A DNA stretch of 64,000 bases from Dipteronia dyeriana (GCA_032871835.1 CM065301.1:37208405-37272404), one strand, 5' to 3'. Counted from the stretch's first letter, positions 34,223 to 47,361 are shown. The notes: generated by a model from the letters alone, not told the origin. Numbers and translations are program-made.

Positions 34223-35046
34223 TGTTGACATCATTTTCTTGATAGTCAAGAAAGTCAACAATACTGGATTTGGTTATAACATGTTAAAATAGAATAGAAA
34301 GAGAATGCAATTAATATTGTTACGACACAAGTATACGTGGTAAAACTCCGATGATCGGAGAAACGTCTACGGGTGGTTGAATGCACAACCAAGCCAAATC
34401 CACTATTAAATATAAAATTACACCACTCAATCTCACTTGCCTCTCTTTTACAATGATTTCTTTTCTATTGATTGTTCCTCCCTATCTATAGAGAGATTAT
34501 GGGTCTATTTATATGTGCAGAGAACCCTACTCTTTGTTCCACAAGTAAGAAACGGTGATAGTGTTTAAATAAAACTGGTTGCTTATGGATCGAATATGAA
34601 TCTTTATGGGATTCTAGTTGCGCAATCCGTTTAGGACTTATTTCCTAATCGGTGTGCAGTCTTCTAGAAGAGTAATTGTTGCTTAATCTGGACTCATTTC
34701 CTATCTGGCGCTTTACCCTTCTGAAAACTCTTTAAAGTCTTTCCTCATTTGATACAGGGGATGGAAATTAGGATGTTTCCGTATTGAAGTTTGATTCTAG
34801 ATTCCTTCTAGAGATTAACTTCTGGTCGATCAAGTATTTGACTTCTTCACTCGGGTTTCTCATGTTGTCCTGAGTAAAGCTAAATGTTCCGAGTATTTGT
34901 ATTTGGCCATACTCGGATTTTTCGTGTTTCAGTGATACCTCCAATGGTGTTTTTGATGCCAGCTTGGATGCTTATCTGGCAATCTTCTTGGGAGGGCTGT
35001 CTTATCTGCCAGTGACGTGTACATTTAATGAAATATACATATAACA
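34223..35046 (-). repeat. 5' LTR of Gypsy G1 (right copy)
   Basis: 824 bp; TGTTGACA to ATAACA on the plus strand. Partner of 21739-22587. Right flank atata is the second TSD copy. Confidence 0.9.
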
Positions 35047-35313
35047 ATATATAATATATAATATATACTATATGTTAGTAATATTAATATTATAAAATAT
35101 ATAAAATATACATATATTTCATAATAATATATATAATATAAATATTATTATACATATTTCAATATCTATTTATATATAATTTAATATATATTATGTATTA
35201 GTAATATAAATATTATTGATATTAATATTATTATATATTATAATGTATATATATATATATATAATATGTATATTATATTATATATAACATAATATAATAT
35301 ATAATACGTACAT
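35047..35313. repeat. AT-rich core of MITE, second piece
   Basis: Almost pure A/T with ataatatata words, between the right end of G1 and the left end of Copia C. Ends in tacat (35309-35313), the left TSD copy of Copia C. Confidence 0.8.
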
Positions 35314-37210
35314 TGTTGGAAAAAGTGCCGTAAGAACAAATGTGGTTAGTTTTTTGCTGAAATAATAATTGGATTGACATTTTAGTTTATATTTGTGTAC
35401 ATTAAATGTTATTAATATTGTATTAATAACATAAAATTCCATGATTATTAACTGTACTATTAAACGTAGTATATAAGTTGTTATATACATGAGGATTATG
35501 TTTAATATAATAATTTTAATTGTCTATAATTGATAATTAAAGTTGGGATCTTTAATTGATTAAAATTACTAGTACGGTTCATTCCCATTAAGAATGGAAC
35601 AGGTTTATCCGAACTGTTAATGTGGTGACATTAGAATGAATGTACTTTGTAAAATAAGATTATACAAGACATGGACAAGATAAATTGGAATCTTAAATAA
35701 TCTCCGTCTTAAAACAAAGTTTTCCCATTTATCAAAAAGATGGTCATATATGGAACGATCTTAATCCTGAGTATTTAAACCTAAAATCTTCTAACTTGGA
35801 GACATAATGATATATTTAGCTGGGAATGATAATATACAAGATGGAATCCATTCCTTCTTAATTGAAGCAGACAAACAGTTCTCCGAAGTAAATGATTCGG
35901 ATCTTGAACAATAGAGCACTCAATTTATGATAAGATCATAATTAATTGTTCATTAGAGATTCACGGGCACTCAAGGATAAAGATGTATTTGAGAAGTCAA
36001 TGGATTTGAACCTAGCTCATATTACAAACTGTTTATGGAGGATTGATCTGTATGTAATGATTATATCAACGGATTGTTCAATTCCTATTCGAGTAATTAA
36101 TTCTATAATGACAGGAATGCAGTTCCAGTTTTTTAGTGGAATAAATCTGGAATTAATAAATCTAATATTTAATTAAAGAGTTTGATTAAATATTAAAGAT
36201 TTATTGGAGCTTGAAATTATAGGTTCATGTGTCCCCATGCCATCTCCATAACACTGTATTGAATATTGAGGTATAATGACTAATGAGGCTCAGTGATTAA
36301 TTTAGAATTAATCATCTTTACATAAATGAGTTTATGTATTGTTTTATTGAATAAATAATATTTGATTTTTAATTATATAAATAATATAATAATTAGATTA
36401 TTTCTTATATATATAAAATAATAATTTAATTATTTAATCTACAAATTTTCTTTGTTAAGTTGGTGGCGTGGTGACTTTGTGCACCACCCACCAACAAGTT
36501 TTTTTTAATTATTTTTGGTTATAAATAGCAAACATGAAGTCTTCATGCCTTGACCATGAAAAGAGTTTTTGTGTTGTTTTCTGTACACACGTTTAAACCA
36601 AGTTGAATTGAAGCTCCTATTTTATGCTTCTTTTTGCCACCCACCACCCCCAGCTCTCTCTTTCGTTTTATAAAGACCACAAAAGAAGAAAGATAAAAGT
36701 GTGTTCTTGTAATTTTTACAAGGGAGAGAGAGAAACAAAGAAGATTTCCTAGTTCAAATCTAGTTCATTGTAACGAGAGAAATATAAAGAAAGGAAAATA
36801 AAATAAAAATTTAACTATAGCCTCTGCAGAATATTGTGAGAGAGTCTCTTAATATTATTCTTGTTGTCTCAAGAGTTGAGTACACAACTTGAACATCAAT
36901 TTGAGAGTCAAAATTTTCTGTTGAGTACAGAGATGCCTACCCGTCGGTTCTTTTGTGTTTAAGATTCGGTGTGGAAGAACTTGGTTCAAGAGAATCACGA
37001 AGATCCTGAAGTGGAAGAACTCGGATCAAGGGAATCACGAAAAGTCTACTAGGGTAACGATTTCTTTCCCTAATATTTTTAGTTAAATATTAGAATCAAT
37101 ATAATCACAACGATCCAGCTAAAATGGTTTTGTTTTTTTGAAAACTTTTGAAACGGAACCCACCGCCCTTTAGCTACGCAGATGCTAGTTTTTGATTTCC
37201 AGAACCAACA
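35314..37210 (+). repeat. 5' LTR of Copia C
   Basis: 1897 bp, TGTTGGAAAA to AACCAACA. Matches the 3' LTR except for a block of about 60 bp present only in the 3' copy (about 42830-42890). A ttataaata at 36519-36527 may be the TATA box. Parts at 36575-36780 are leader-like (ctctctctttc, then gagagagagaaac). Confidence 0.9.
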
Positions 37211-37212
37211 AT

Positions 37213-37229
37213 CGGTATCAGAGCCTCGT
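37213..37229 (+). promoter_or_regulatory. Primer binding site of Copia C
   Basis: cggtatcagagcctcg, two bases after the LTR end. It is the initiator tRNA-Met site with the first base T changed to C. Confidence 0.85.
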
Positions 37230-38396
37230 TATAATTCATATTATTTCTAATATTAGAATTGATTCCGGTAGTAAGCACTTTGCATTAGATGTGATTTAAT
37301 GATTATTTTTATCTATGTGATGCATAGTAAATAAAATGATTTTGGTCGTTAATTATATGGTTCCTTTGGATTTATTATTAATTTTAATTGTATATCGTTT
37401 CTTCAATTTTTAGATAAAAATTTGTAAACCCGATGTGGTATAGGATTTTTTTTGTATAATTTAAAATTGAAGAAGACGGTGTTATCAGCAAACCGATGAG
37501 ATTGGATCGCATCAAGGATGAATATTACAACAAGACCAAATTTGTAATTTGATTAATTTTTGGGTTGTAATTTAAATATCCAAAGGAACTCGGCTAAAAT
37601 TCATTTCGTTTTTATTTTCTTTTCATATTATATTATATGTGATAATTGTACAATATGTTCATGCATATAATATGTCATCTATAATAATTAGTGCCTACTG
37701 GAATCGTTATGACATGTCATGCATACATATTCTATTCTAAAATTGTTTTAGATTATAAATAGATTTGTATTTGTTAAAAATTTTACTATTACATAATATT
37801 AGATATTTTGTAATTAAAATACAACAATTTAAAATATTGAGTGGTAGTGGGTAATATGACAATATTACCCATAGTCTCTACCATTAGTACAACATCGTGA
37901 GATTTAAATGGCGCCTCAAGATGCTTTGATTTCATCCTCCATACGGAGGGTGTCCATTTGAGTCAATAGCAAGGTTGTTTTCCATGCGATAGGATTTTTA
38001 GATGTATTTAAAAATTGACCTACCTCACGAAGGCAATTTTGAGTTAAGTCTGAAAAATCTGAATGGTAGGTTACACTCAAAAGATTTAATTAAGCTAGTT
38101 AATTACAATTCTTGACCAAATCCAATGGTGGTTAATAAAAGTTGAAAATATGAGATATTTTTATTTAACTTTTGTTAATTGAGAAAGTATGAATTCAGTT
38201 ATCAAATACATGACATATCCTACGACGACACGTTATTTGTGAAAATTGAATTATCGTTGTAATTGAGTAAATAGTTTTTCTATATTTTTAACATCCATCA
38301 TATTTACATTACCAAAGTTTATATATGTGATATATACATATTTTGTGGACACAAATTAAATATGAATGATTGTTATTTAATTTCAGCAAACCAAAC
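37230..38396 (+). other. Untranslated leader of Copia C
   Basis: About 1.2 kb, AT-rich, without a credible gene. The stretch 37850-38240 is similar to the leader of element A at about 1810-2250. The last bases before the gag ATG (ttaatttcag) look like a splice acceptor, so gag could be expressed from a spliced RNA; this is speculative. Confidence 0.5.
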
Positions 38397-39236
38397 ATGT
38401 CTAATCCAATAATCAAGATGCTCGCTACTGAAACACTAACTGGTGAAAATTTTATAAACTGGAAAAGTAACATGAACATCGTGCTTGTATGTGAAAACTT
38501 CAAGTTTGTCCTAACGGGAGAATGTCCTCCACACCCTCACGCCAAGTCATCAACAAATGTTATTGAGGCATATGATCATTGGCAAAATGGCAAAAACAAA
38601 GCTCGATGCTACCTGTTAGCAGGCATGTCTGATGTGCTTAGGTTTAAGCACGAAGCGGTTGAAATAACTAACGGGATTATGGACTCCCTACAGGCAATGT
38701 TTGGGAGCCTTTCTGAACAGTCTCGTCATGAGACTGTTAAGGCACTTATGAACGCCAGAATAAAAAAAAAGGTACTTCAGTCCGTGTGCACACGCCATAA
38801 TGATTAAGCACATAAATGAGGCTGAAATTCATGGCATTAAAATCGATGAAGCCACACAAGTGGGGATGATTTTAGAAACACTATCCCCTAAGTTCCTTCA
38901 ATTTAAAAACAACAATTTCATGAATAAATTAACATACTACATGACTCAGTTGCTTAATGAGCTTCAAACCTTCGAATCCATTTTGAATGAAAAAAGAGGT
39001 GAGGTAAATGTTGCAGAAGCTACAACTTCCTTTTCTGGAAAGTCCAAAAAGAGGAAGAATAAGAATGAAGGAGGTGGCAAGTTGAAAAATAAAAACGGCA
39101 ATTTCAAAGCTAAGAAAAACAACAACAAAACAGCAACAAGGCAAGGAGCTATGACAAAAAAGTCAAAGGAAAATGTTTCCATTGTGGCATAGATGGTCAC
39201 TGGAAGAGCAACTGTAAAAAGTATCTCTAAGAGCTC
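38397..39236 (+). pseudogene. gag: Copia C gag
   Basis: From ATG 38397 (MSNPIIKMLATETLTGENF): INWKSNMNIVLV, NFKFVLTGECPPH, ARCYLLAGMSDVLRFKHEA and MDSLQAMFGSLSEQSRHE, the UBN2-type Copia gag core. A frameshift in the a-run at about 38762-38771 moves the reading to MIKHINEAEIHGIKIDEA, LLNELQTFESIL and a lysine/asparagine-rich tail. After another frameshift near 39165, a full CCHC zinc knuckle CFHCGIDGHWKSNC (39174-39215, spacing C-2-C-4-H-4-C) follows. The zinc knuckle binds element RNA. Best preserved gag of the three Copia elements. Confidence 0.85.
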
Positions 39237-40790
39237 AAGATTAAAAAGAAAGGTAAATCAAATTTACTTGATCTAGAAGCTTGTTTAGTGGAAGATGATA
39301 TGTCTTCTTGGATAATTGATTCAAGAGTGACTAACCATGTTTGTTATTCTATGTAGATGCTTAATTCTGCAACAGAGTTAGCTGATGGGGACAACACGAT
39401 GAGAGTGGGTAATAGGGCTATAGTGTCAGCTAAAGCAGTGGGAGAAGTGCGACTTCTCTTTAATAATAAATTTCTTGTTTTGAACAATGTTTATTATATT
39501 CCTGGTTTTAGTAGAAATTTGATTTATGTTTCGAGATTGCATGAACAATTATTTATGGTTTCTTTTAATAATAAAGTCGTTATTATTTCTAGAAAAGGTT
39601 TAAATAATTGTTCTGGAACTTTAGAAAATGGTCTTTATTTCTTAAGACTAACTTCTAATACACTGCTTAACACTGAAATGTTCAAAGTCGAACAACTAAA
39701 GTCTAAAAAGTAAAAGATTTCTCCTGATGATAATACAAACCTATGGCATCTTAGACTGGGTCATATAAACCTAAATAGGATTGAAAGACTGGTAAAAGAA
39801 GGTCCTTTTCGAGAGCTAAAAGTTGGCACTTCTCCAGTTTGTGAATTTTGTCTGGAAGGTAAAATGACAAAACGATCTTTTTTGATAAAAGGTCAAAGAG
39901 CCAAAAAAAAACCCTCTTGAATTGATACATTCTGACATGTGCAGTCCGATTAATGTACAAGCAAGAGGGGGTTATGAATATTTCATCACTTTCATTGAAG
40001 ATTATTCTAGGTATGGTTATATTTATTTAATGCAAAGGAGATTTGAAACTTTTGGAAAGTTTAAGGGATTCCAAGTCGAGGCTGAAAAGCAATTACATAT
40101 GTTGATTAAAACTCTTCGATCAGATTGAGGAGGTGAATACCTTGATACAGAATTCTTGGATCAATTAATCGAACATGGGATTTTGTCCCAATTGACTGCA
40201 CCTGGGTACCAAAACAAAATAGTGTCACAGAAAGGAAAAATAGAACTTTGCTTGATATGGTGAGATCCATGTTGAGTTACTCATCATTGCTCATGTCATT
40301 CTGGGATATGCACTACAGACTTCTGTATACATACTTAATTTAGTTCCATCTAAGTATATACCTAAGACACCCTTAGAGTTATGGAATGGTAACAATGTTA
40401 GTTTGCGACACATTCGCATATGGGGATGTCCTGCACACGTACTTAAAGGTAAGACTGGAAAGTTGGAACCTCGATCTGAAATATGTATATTTGTAGGATA
40501 TCCAAAGGGAATGAGAGGAGGTTTGTTTTATAGTCCTCAAGATAATAAAGTATTTGTATGGACAAAAGCAACTTTTCTTGAAAACAACAATGTGACAAAC
40601 TTCAAACCTCAAAGTAAAGTTATACTTGACGAGTTAATTTCTGATGAGATCATACAAACAACGACAACTATTGTCGAACGACAAAGTGAGAAGACCACAA
40701 CTCAAAATCAGATTGATTTACCACCACGTCGTAGTGGAAGGGTTGTGAGACAACCTTTTTGCTATGAACAAATCGGGGAAGCATAAGTTA
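39237..40790 (+). pseudogene. pol: Copia C protease and integrase
   Basis: The protease signature reads WIIDSRVTNHVC at about 39311; the family form has DSGATNH, so the active-site glycine is replaced by arginine. An open frame 39357-39713 covers the rest of the protease and the pre-integrase part. Integrase: LWHLRLGHINLNRI, CEFCLEGKM, LIHSDMCSPIN (first Asp), FIEDYSRYGYIY, then RSD-stop-GGEY at 40126-40128 (Arg codon CGA to TGA). Then a damaged SAPGTPQQNG segment, IWGCPAHVLKGKTGKLEPRS, FVGYPKGMRGGLFYSPQD and PPRRSGRVVRQP. Confidence 0.85.
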
Positions 40791-42350
40791 CAATTTTTGA
40801 TCTTGGTAAAGATGATCCATTGACATATCGATGTGCAATGGAAGATTCTGACAATGAAAATTGGTAACAAGCAATGAATCTCGAGATGGAGTCAATGTAC
40901 TCCAACTCAGACCGAAAACTTGTAGACCTACCGATGGGGTTAAACCTATTGGTTATAAATGGATCTATAAGAGAAAGCGAGGAGTGGATGGGAAAGTGGA
41001 AACTTTCAAATCTAGGCTAGTGGTAAAGGGTTTTACTCAAAAATAAGGAGTTGACTATGAAGAGACATTTCTCACCAGTAGCTATGCTCAAATCCATTCC
41101 ATACTCTTGACTATTGTTGCATATTATGACTATAAAATATGGCAAATTGATGTCAAGACGACGTTTCTGAATGGCCATCTTGACGAGAGCATCTATGTGG
41201 TGCAGCCAGAGGGGTTCATAGTTAAAGGCCAAGAGAAAAATGTTTACCAATTATAAAGGTCCATTTATGGACTTAAGCAAGCTTCTCGGTCTTGGAATAT
41301 TAGATTTGATGAAGCGGTTAAATCATATGGATTTGATCAAAATGTTGATGAACCTTGTGTCTACAAGTACATCAAAGAAAAGAAGATGGTCTTCTTAGTT
41401 CTTTACGTTGATGATATTCTTCTCATTGGGAATGATGTAGAATCTTTATCTAGTGTAAAGAGATGGTTGGCTAACCAATTCCAAATGAAAGATTTAGAAT
41501 AAGCAGGCTATGTTCTTGGGATCCAACTTATACGAGATCATAAGAACAAGCTGTTAGCGTTGTCTTAAGCATCGTATTTTGATAAAATGTTAATCAAGTT
41601 TGCGATTCATAACTCAAAGAAAGGTAATATGTCTTCTCGTCATGGAGTTACTCTTTCTAAAAAGCAGTGTCCCAAAACACCTCAAGAGGAAGAAAATATG
41701 AGACACATTCCCTATGCTTCTGCAGTAGACAGTCTTATGTATGCTACGTTATGTACTATACCTAACATATGCTATCCAGTGAGAGTAGTCAGCCGGTATC
41801 AGTCTAACCCAGGATTAGATCATTGGGTAGCAATTAAACACATTCTTAAGTATCTTAGGAGAATGAGAAACTATATGCTAGTGTATTCTGGTGGGGATTT
41901 GATTCCTATTGGCTACACTGATTCTGATTTTCATTCAGACAAAGATAGTTGAAAGTCGACGTCTGGATCAGTGTTTACCATTGGTGTTGGAGCCGTAATT
42001 TGGAGAAGCATCAAACAACCATGTATTGTTGATTCTACTATGGATGCAGAATACGTGGCTACTTGTGAAGCAGCTAAATAAGCAGTCTGGCTCTGAAAGT
42101 TTTTCCGGATATGGAAAAACCCATGACACTTTATTGTGACAACAGTGGGGTCGTAACTAATTCGAAAGAACCTAAACGACACAAAATAGGAAAGCATAGC
42201 GAAAGTACCACCTAATTAGGGAGATTGTTCATCGTGGCGATGCGTCTGTTCTAAAGATTAGATCTGAAGATAACCTCACAAAGACTCTTGCTGCAAAGTG
42301 TTTTGAAGGCCATCTAGAAGGACTAGGGTTGAGAGACATGTCTCATTAGC
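40791..42350 (+). pseudogene. pol: Copia C reverse transcriptase and RNase H
   Basis: RT: IGYKWIYKRKRGVDGKVETF, KGFTQK then a stop, WQIDVKTTFLNGHLDES, IYGLKQASRSWN, LYVDDILLIGNDVES with intact YVDD near 41405, and YVLGIQLIRDHKN. RNase H: TDSDFHSDKDS-stop-KSTSGS, TIGVGAVIWRSIKQPC, STMDAEYVATCEAAK, then a frameshifted CDNSG and a damaged HYHLIRE block. A frameshift near 41075 follows EETF. The C-terminus is the worst preserved part. It ends near GLRDMSH before the polypurine tract. Confidence 0.85.
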
Positions 42351-42352
42351 TT

Positions 42353-42369
42353 TAAGGCAAGTGGGAGAT
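42353..42369 (+). promoter_or_regulatory. Polypurine tract of Copia C
   Basis: aaggcaagtgggagat immediately precedes TGTTGGG at 42370. Confidence 0.8.
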
Positions 42370-43744
42370 TGTTGGGAAATGTGTCCTAAGAACAAATGTT
42401 GTTAATTTTTTGTTGAAATAATAATTGGATTGACATTTCATTTTATATTTGTGTACATTTAATGTTATTAATATTGTATTAATAATATAAAATTCCATGA
42501 TTATTAAATGTAATATTAAACATAGTATATAAGTTGTTATATACATGAGGATTATGTTTAACATAATAATCTTAATTGCCTGTAATTGATAATTAAAGTT
42601 GGGATCAATTGATTAAAATTACTAGTACGGTTCATTCCCATTAAGAATGGAACATGTTTATCCGAACTGTTAATGTGGTGACATTAGAATTATAGTACTT
42701 TGTATAATAAGATTATACAAGACATGGACACGATAAATTGGAATCTTTAATAATCTCCATCTTGAAACAAAGTATTCTCATTTATCAAAAAGGTGATCAT
42801 ATATGGAACGATCTTAATCCTGCGTATTTAACAGACTCCTACTTGTAGAGTTGTGTCTTTTGACTTACTTGGTATGGTTTGCTCATAATGCCAAACCTAA
42901 AATCTTGTATCTTGGAGACATAATGATATATTTAGATGGGAATGATAATATACAAGATGGAATCCATTCCTTCTTAATTGAAGCAGACAAACAGTTCTCC
43001 GAAGTAAATGATTCGGATCTTGAACAATAGAGCACTCAATTTATGATAAGATCATAATTAATTATTCATTAGAGATTCACGGGCACTCAAGGATAAAGAT
43101 GTATTTGAGAAGTCAATGGATTTGAACCTAGCTCATATTACGAACTGTTTATGGAGGATTGATCTGTATGTAATGATTATATCAACGGACTGTTCAATTC
43201 CTATTCGAGTAATTAATTCTATAATGACAGGAATGCAGTTCCAGTTTTTTAGTGGAATAAATATGGAATTAATAAATCTAATATTTAATTAAAGAGTTTG
43301 CTTAAATATTAAAGATTTATTGGAGCTTGAAATTATAGGTCCATGTGTCCCCATGCCATCTCCATAACACAGTATTGAATATTGAGGTATAATGACTAAT
43401 GAGGCTCAGTGATTAATTTAGAATTAATCATCTATACATAAATGAGTTTATGTATTGTTTTATTGTTTAAATAATATTTGATTATTTAATTATATATATA
43501 ATATAATAATTAGATTATTTATTATATATAAAATAATAATTTAATTATTTAGTATATATATTTTTTCTTTGTTAAGTTGGTGGCGTGGTGACTTTGTGCA
43601 CCACCCACCAACAAGTTTTTTTTTAATTATTTTTGGTTATAAATAGCAAACATGAAGTCTTCATGCCTTGACCATGAAAAGAGTTTTTGTGATGTTTTCT
43701 TTACACACATTTAAACCAAGTTGAATTGAAGCTCTTATTATATG
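42370..43744 (+). repeat. 3' LTR of Copia C, first part
   Basis: TGTTGGGAAA start; collinear with 35314-36620. It contains a block of about 60 bp (about 42830-42890, cagactcctacttgtagag and following) missing from the 5' LTR. It ends with atatg (43740-43744), the left TSD copy of G2. Confidence 0.9.
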
Positions 43745-44605
43745 TGTTGATGTTGATTTCTCGATGGATCAACAATGTTGGATTTGGTTATGACTTGTCA
43801 AAAGAGAAAAAGAAAGAGGATGCAATTAAAGTTATTAAGACACGAGTTTACTTGGTAAGACTCCGGTGATCAGAGAAACGTCCACGGGTGGCTGAATACA
43901 CAACCAAGCCAAATCCACTATTTTAATGAAGAATTACACCACTCGATCTCTTATGTCTCTCTCTTGTAGTGATTTTTTCTGTATGGTTCGTTCTATATAT
44001 CTTAACAATGAGATTATGGGTCTATTTATACATGCATAGAAACCTAATCCTTATTGTACAAGTAAGGAAAAGAATTTGTATTTAATTACGATTGGTTGCT
44101 TGTTGGAATCGTCTTTATCTTCTTTCCTCTTCCGGAGATCTTTTGAGTTGAATCTGAATCTTCGTGGGACTCTAATTACAGAATCTGATTTAGGATTTTA
44201 TTTTCCTAATCTATGTGAAATCTTCTAGAATGGTAGAGCCGTTGCCTGATTTGGACTTGCTCCCTGTTTGGTGTATTATCTTTCTGGAAACTCTCTTTGA
44301 TACGGATGTCTTGCGTATTGGAGCATGATTCTTGGTTCACCCATGTGTGAATCGTGTGCTGAATTTCTTTATTTGGGTTTCCCGTATTATTGTCCCAAGT
44401 AGAACATAATGTGCTAAGTACTCTGTCCTGAGTAGGACATAACGTGCCAAATACCTGTGTTCAGACTTACTCGGGTTCTTATTCCTTTGTGATGTCTTAA
44501 AGGTATCTTCTAGATGCCAACTCGAATGTCCATCTAGCAAAATTTTTTTAATAGATTGTCCTACCTGTCAGTGACGTGTTCATTCGACAAAATATACAAA
44601 TAACA
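43745..44605 (-). repeat. 3' LTR of Gypsy G2 (left copy)
   Basis: 861 bp, TGTTGATG to ATAACA on the plus strand, collinear with 57071-57929. A 10-base difference near 43768 (ggatcaacaatg against ggataagaaagtcaataat) is a small deletion in this copy. Confidence 0.9.
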
Positions 44606-44617
44606 ATACCCCCTTAA
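44606..44617 (-). promoter_or_regulatory. Polypurine tract of Gypsy G2
   Basis: Minus strand ttttaagggggtat just before the 3' LTR, as in G1. Confidence 0.65.
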
Positions 44618-45128
44618 AATATTTTTATCGAGTAAAATTTTGTTCTTGGTAAAAGTATTTTAATCGACCTTCTGACCTTTTATGCCTCATTAATACAGGA
44701 ATAATCCTTAAACAACACTTCACATGATGTGTTTTAATGGTTACCACGCATGTGCAATTTGTCCCTTCACGCGAAATTTGAGTAATTATGACTTTTTTGA
44801 AATTCTGACGGCTTAGTCAGTTCTTTCCATGACACATGTCCTTCAACTGCTCAATTTCTCTAGTAACATTTATGAGAAACGACTTATGGGTCACTTGATA
44901 CGCCGCCTACATCACCAAATCCTTCTTTTTGATTTTTCCCACTTCTCAAAACCCTAGGGTTTCGTATCCTCAACCATCGAATGGTTTATTTAAACTAAAA
45001 AAAAGGGCAGTTTCGTTGTTCATTTTTTGCAGAAAGGAAAAAATAACCTAGGCTTGCTTACTCACCAATTTATCTTATACTTCCATCGAAGCTTTTCCTG
45101 GTTTCTTCGCATCTGCCTTAAAGGTCAG
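44618..45128 (+). other. Region upstream of antisense gene in G2
   Basis: Equivalent to 22601-23152 in G1 and similar throughout (cacgcgaaatt, tctagta(a)catttatgag, tcgcatctgcctta, aaggtcag). No ORF. Solo LTR S2 now separates it from the start codon it would have served. Confidence 0.45.
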
Positions 45129-47351
45129 TGAAATTCCCTATAAAGTGTGTGTCTAATAACCTAGAGGGGGGGTGAATAGGTTTTAATCAAGTTAATTACC
45201 AATTTTTCTTGATTAGTCAATATTCAAAATTCACCCAAAAAAACAAACATACAATATCAAGTATAAAGTGCGGAAATCTAAATAGCATTCGATGTTTACG
45301 TGGAAACCCTCCAAATGGAAAAAACCATGGGCTATTCTGCTAGCCACACACGATCACAGAAATCCACTATATGAGAAAAAGGGGTTACACCCTCAAGTGA
45401 TTCTCGGATTCTCAGTCTCGACAACCTCAGGCTATGGACACCGCCACTCACCACTCACCACTCACCACTCACCACTCTTGGTTCAGTCCCTAATGATATC
45501 CCCTGATACACTACTCTTGGAATGAGCACCTCCTACTCTACCCCTTGGGCCTTTTACAGTGGATACCCGACCAATTGCTTGCCAACCTACCCTTGGTTGC
45601 AAGACTTGACTTGCTTGTGCAACTTCACCTAGAAGCCACAAGACTTTGACTCTATGAATAGTATAAGGTCTAAATGAACAATCAACGAATGCTCAATGCA
45701 AAATATTTTAGACCAAACATATAATGCTTAACTAGGTGTAGATAATGCAATACAATAATCTAGTTATCAAACAATGCCTACATGCCCATACATAAGGACT
45801 CAATTAGATACAAAGGAATCTAGCAACCTAATTGTCAATAAAAGTCCAACCAACACAAGTTGTCACAACATATAATCAAGGGCAATTTTGCAATCAATAA
45901 TTGCGATCAATGAGACATAAACAATAATGTCAAAATGCAATGCATAAAGACTTAACTAGATATGGATATGCAATATTACAATCTAGCTATCAAACAAAGC
46001 CACTTCAACACAAGTTGTCAATAAACATGGCATGGTCAATAAATGCAATCAATATGACCTAATTAGCTAGAGAGCAAATATGTCATAAAAGCTAGTTATC
46101 GACAAACAAACCCAATCATGTTATCAAGACTCATAAATATATGAAATAAACTAGAGTCTAGGTATTTAATCATGCAATAAACACATAATCTAGAGTAAGA
46201 AGAACAATAAAGAAGTTCAATGAAGTTCTTACTTACCTAGTCATGAAACCAAGAGCACCCATGCTCATATGATGAAGAATGATGCAAAATGGAGATGGGT
46301 TTTGGGTTTGGAGAGTCAAAGAAGCAAGCTTGGTGCTTTCTCTCACTAGGGGAACTCTTTCTCTCACTAAGATCTGGAAATTCTTAGTTCTAGGTCGAAA
46401 TGGGGAAGAAGATGAAGTATATATATGATCCAAATCAAACTAAGATGTTTTGGGAGAGAAAAAACTGATTTTCAGGTGTCAGAAGCGACCTTAGGGCGAC
46501 CTAGAAGTGAGGTCACCTTGAGGTCGCTATGCTCTCGGGAAAAACGCGACAGCACAACAGCTTGAGCTTCAAGCGACCCGAAACATGACCAAACGACATC
46601 CAAACCTTTTGTATAATATACCATTAGAAAGGTATGGAAGTCTATTGTCTACTAAAATTTATAAAACAAGATTTGGACATTTGTAGAAAATGTTATGGTC
46701 ATTTGAGTCACCAAAGGTCAGAAACAGACAACAACAGAGATGCCCTGTTTTTGTGGTCACTTTGGAAATTTTAAAACCAATCCAAACGGTCATGAAATAT
46801 TACGAATAATATACCGTTGGAAAAGTATGGATGTCTAGTTTATACAGAATTTTTCAAAACTCATTTTGAATCTTTTTTTAAAAAGATATGGTCACAAGAC
46901 CATACAAAGGTCAGTTTTGAAAAACATTTAAATCATTTAAATACACTCTTTTGAAACTAGACACCTTACTCCATATAGCCAAACCAAGAGAAGAATGAGA
47001 CCTCCTCATATGGCCACTCAACGCGCTAAAACAAGTACACCATTGTGCAAGCACGAACACAACACAATTCCACACTTAAATCTATAAATGAAGTGCAAGT
47101 GTGATTGTGAAGAGATGCACACATATAATCAATATCAACACAAATGCAAGATCAACAAAGCATGCATGAGTTGTGTGTGTGCACCTAAACTCTTCAAGAG
47201 GCAAAGTCAAGTGAATATACCTTTTTCTCTTGAAGTCATGGAGATGCATAGAAGCTTGCCAATGAGGACCTAATCTACCCATTACACAATCATCCCCAAT
47301 GTGGTGTGGTTTGTCATGAAATAAGTCAATCATAAAATCGAGGTCCCTACA
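45129..47351. mobile_element. Solo LTR S2 inside Gypsy G2
   Basis: Starts TGAAATTCCC and ends TCCCTACA, with a perfect 5-bp TSD GTCAG (45124-45128 and 47352-47356). 2223 bp without a credible ORF. Same family as S1. It has a (ccactca)n run at 45444-45477 and a right-hand part with long cDNA-like AT-rich text but no gene. It sits 10 bases before the antisense gene start at 47362. The strand was not determined. Confidence 0.85.
45444..45477. repeat. (ccactca)5 heptamer run
   Basis: Nearly five perfect copies of a 7-bp unit inside solo LTR S2. S1 lacks it. Confidence 0.9.
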
Positions 47352-47361
47352 GTCAGTTTAG

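Larger units (their letters stand above)
21739..35046 (-). mobile_element. Gypsy retrotransposon G1 (Tat group)
   Basis: A full-length element in minus orientation: 5' LTR 34223-35046, PBS 34204-34220, gag-pol 34177-26984, antisense gene 23153-26125 on the plus strand, polypurine tract 22588-22600, 3' LTR 21739-22587. TSD ATATA on both sides (21734-21738 and 35047-35051). The protein motifs, two RNase H regions and the antisense ORF place it with Tat-type plant Gypsy elements. A solo LTR (30737-32217) is inserted before the protease. All coding regions carry stops, so it is defective. Confidence 0.9.
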
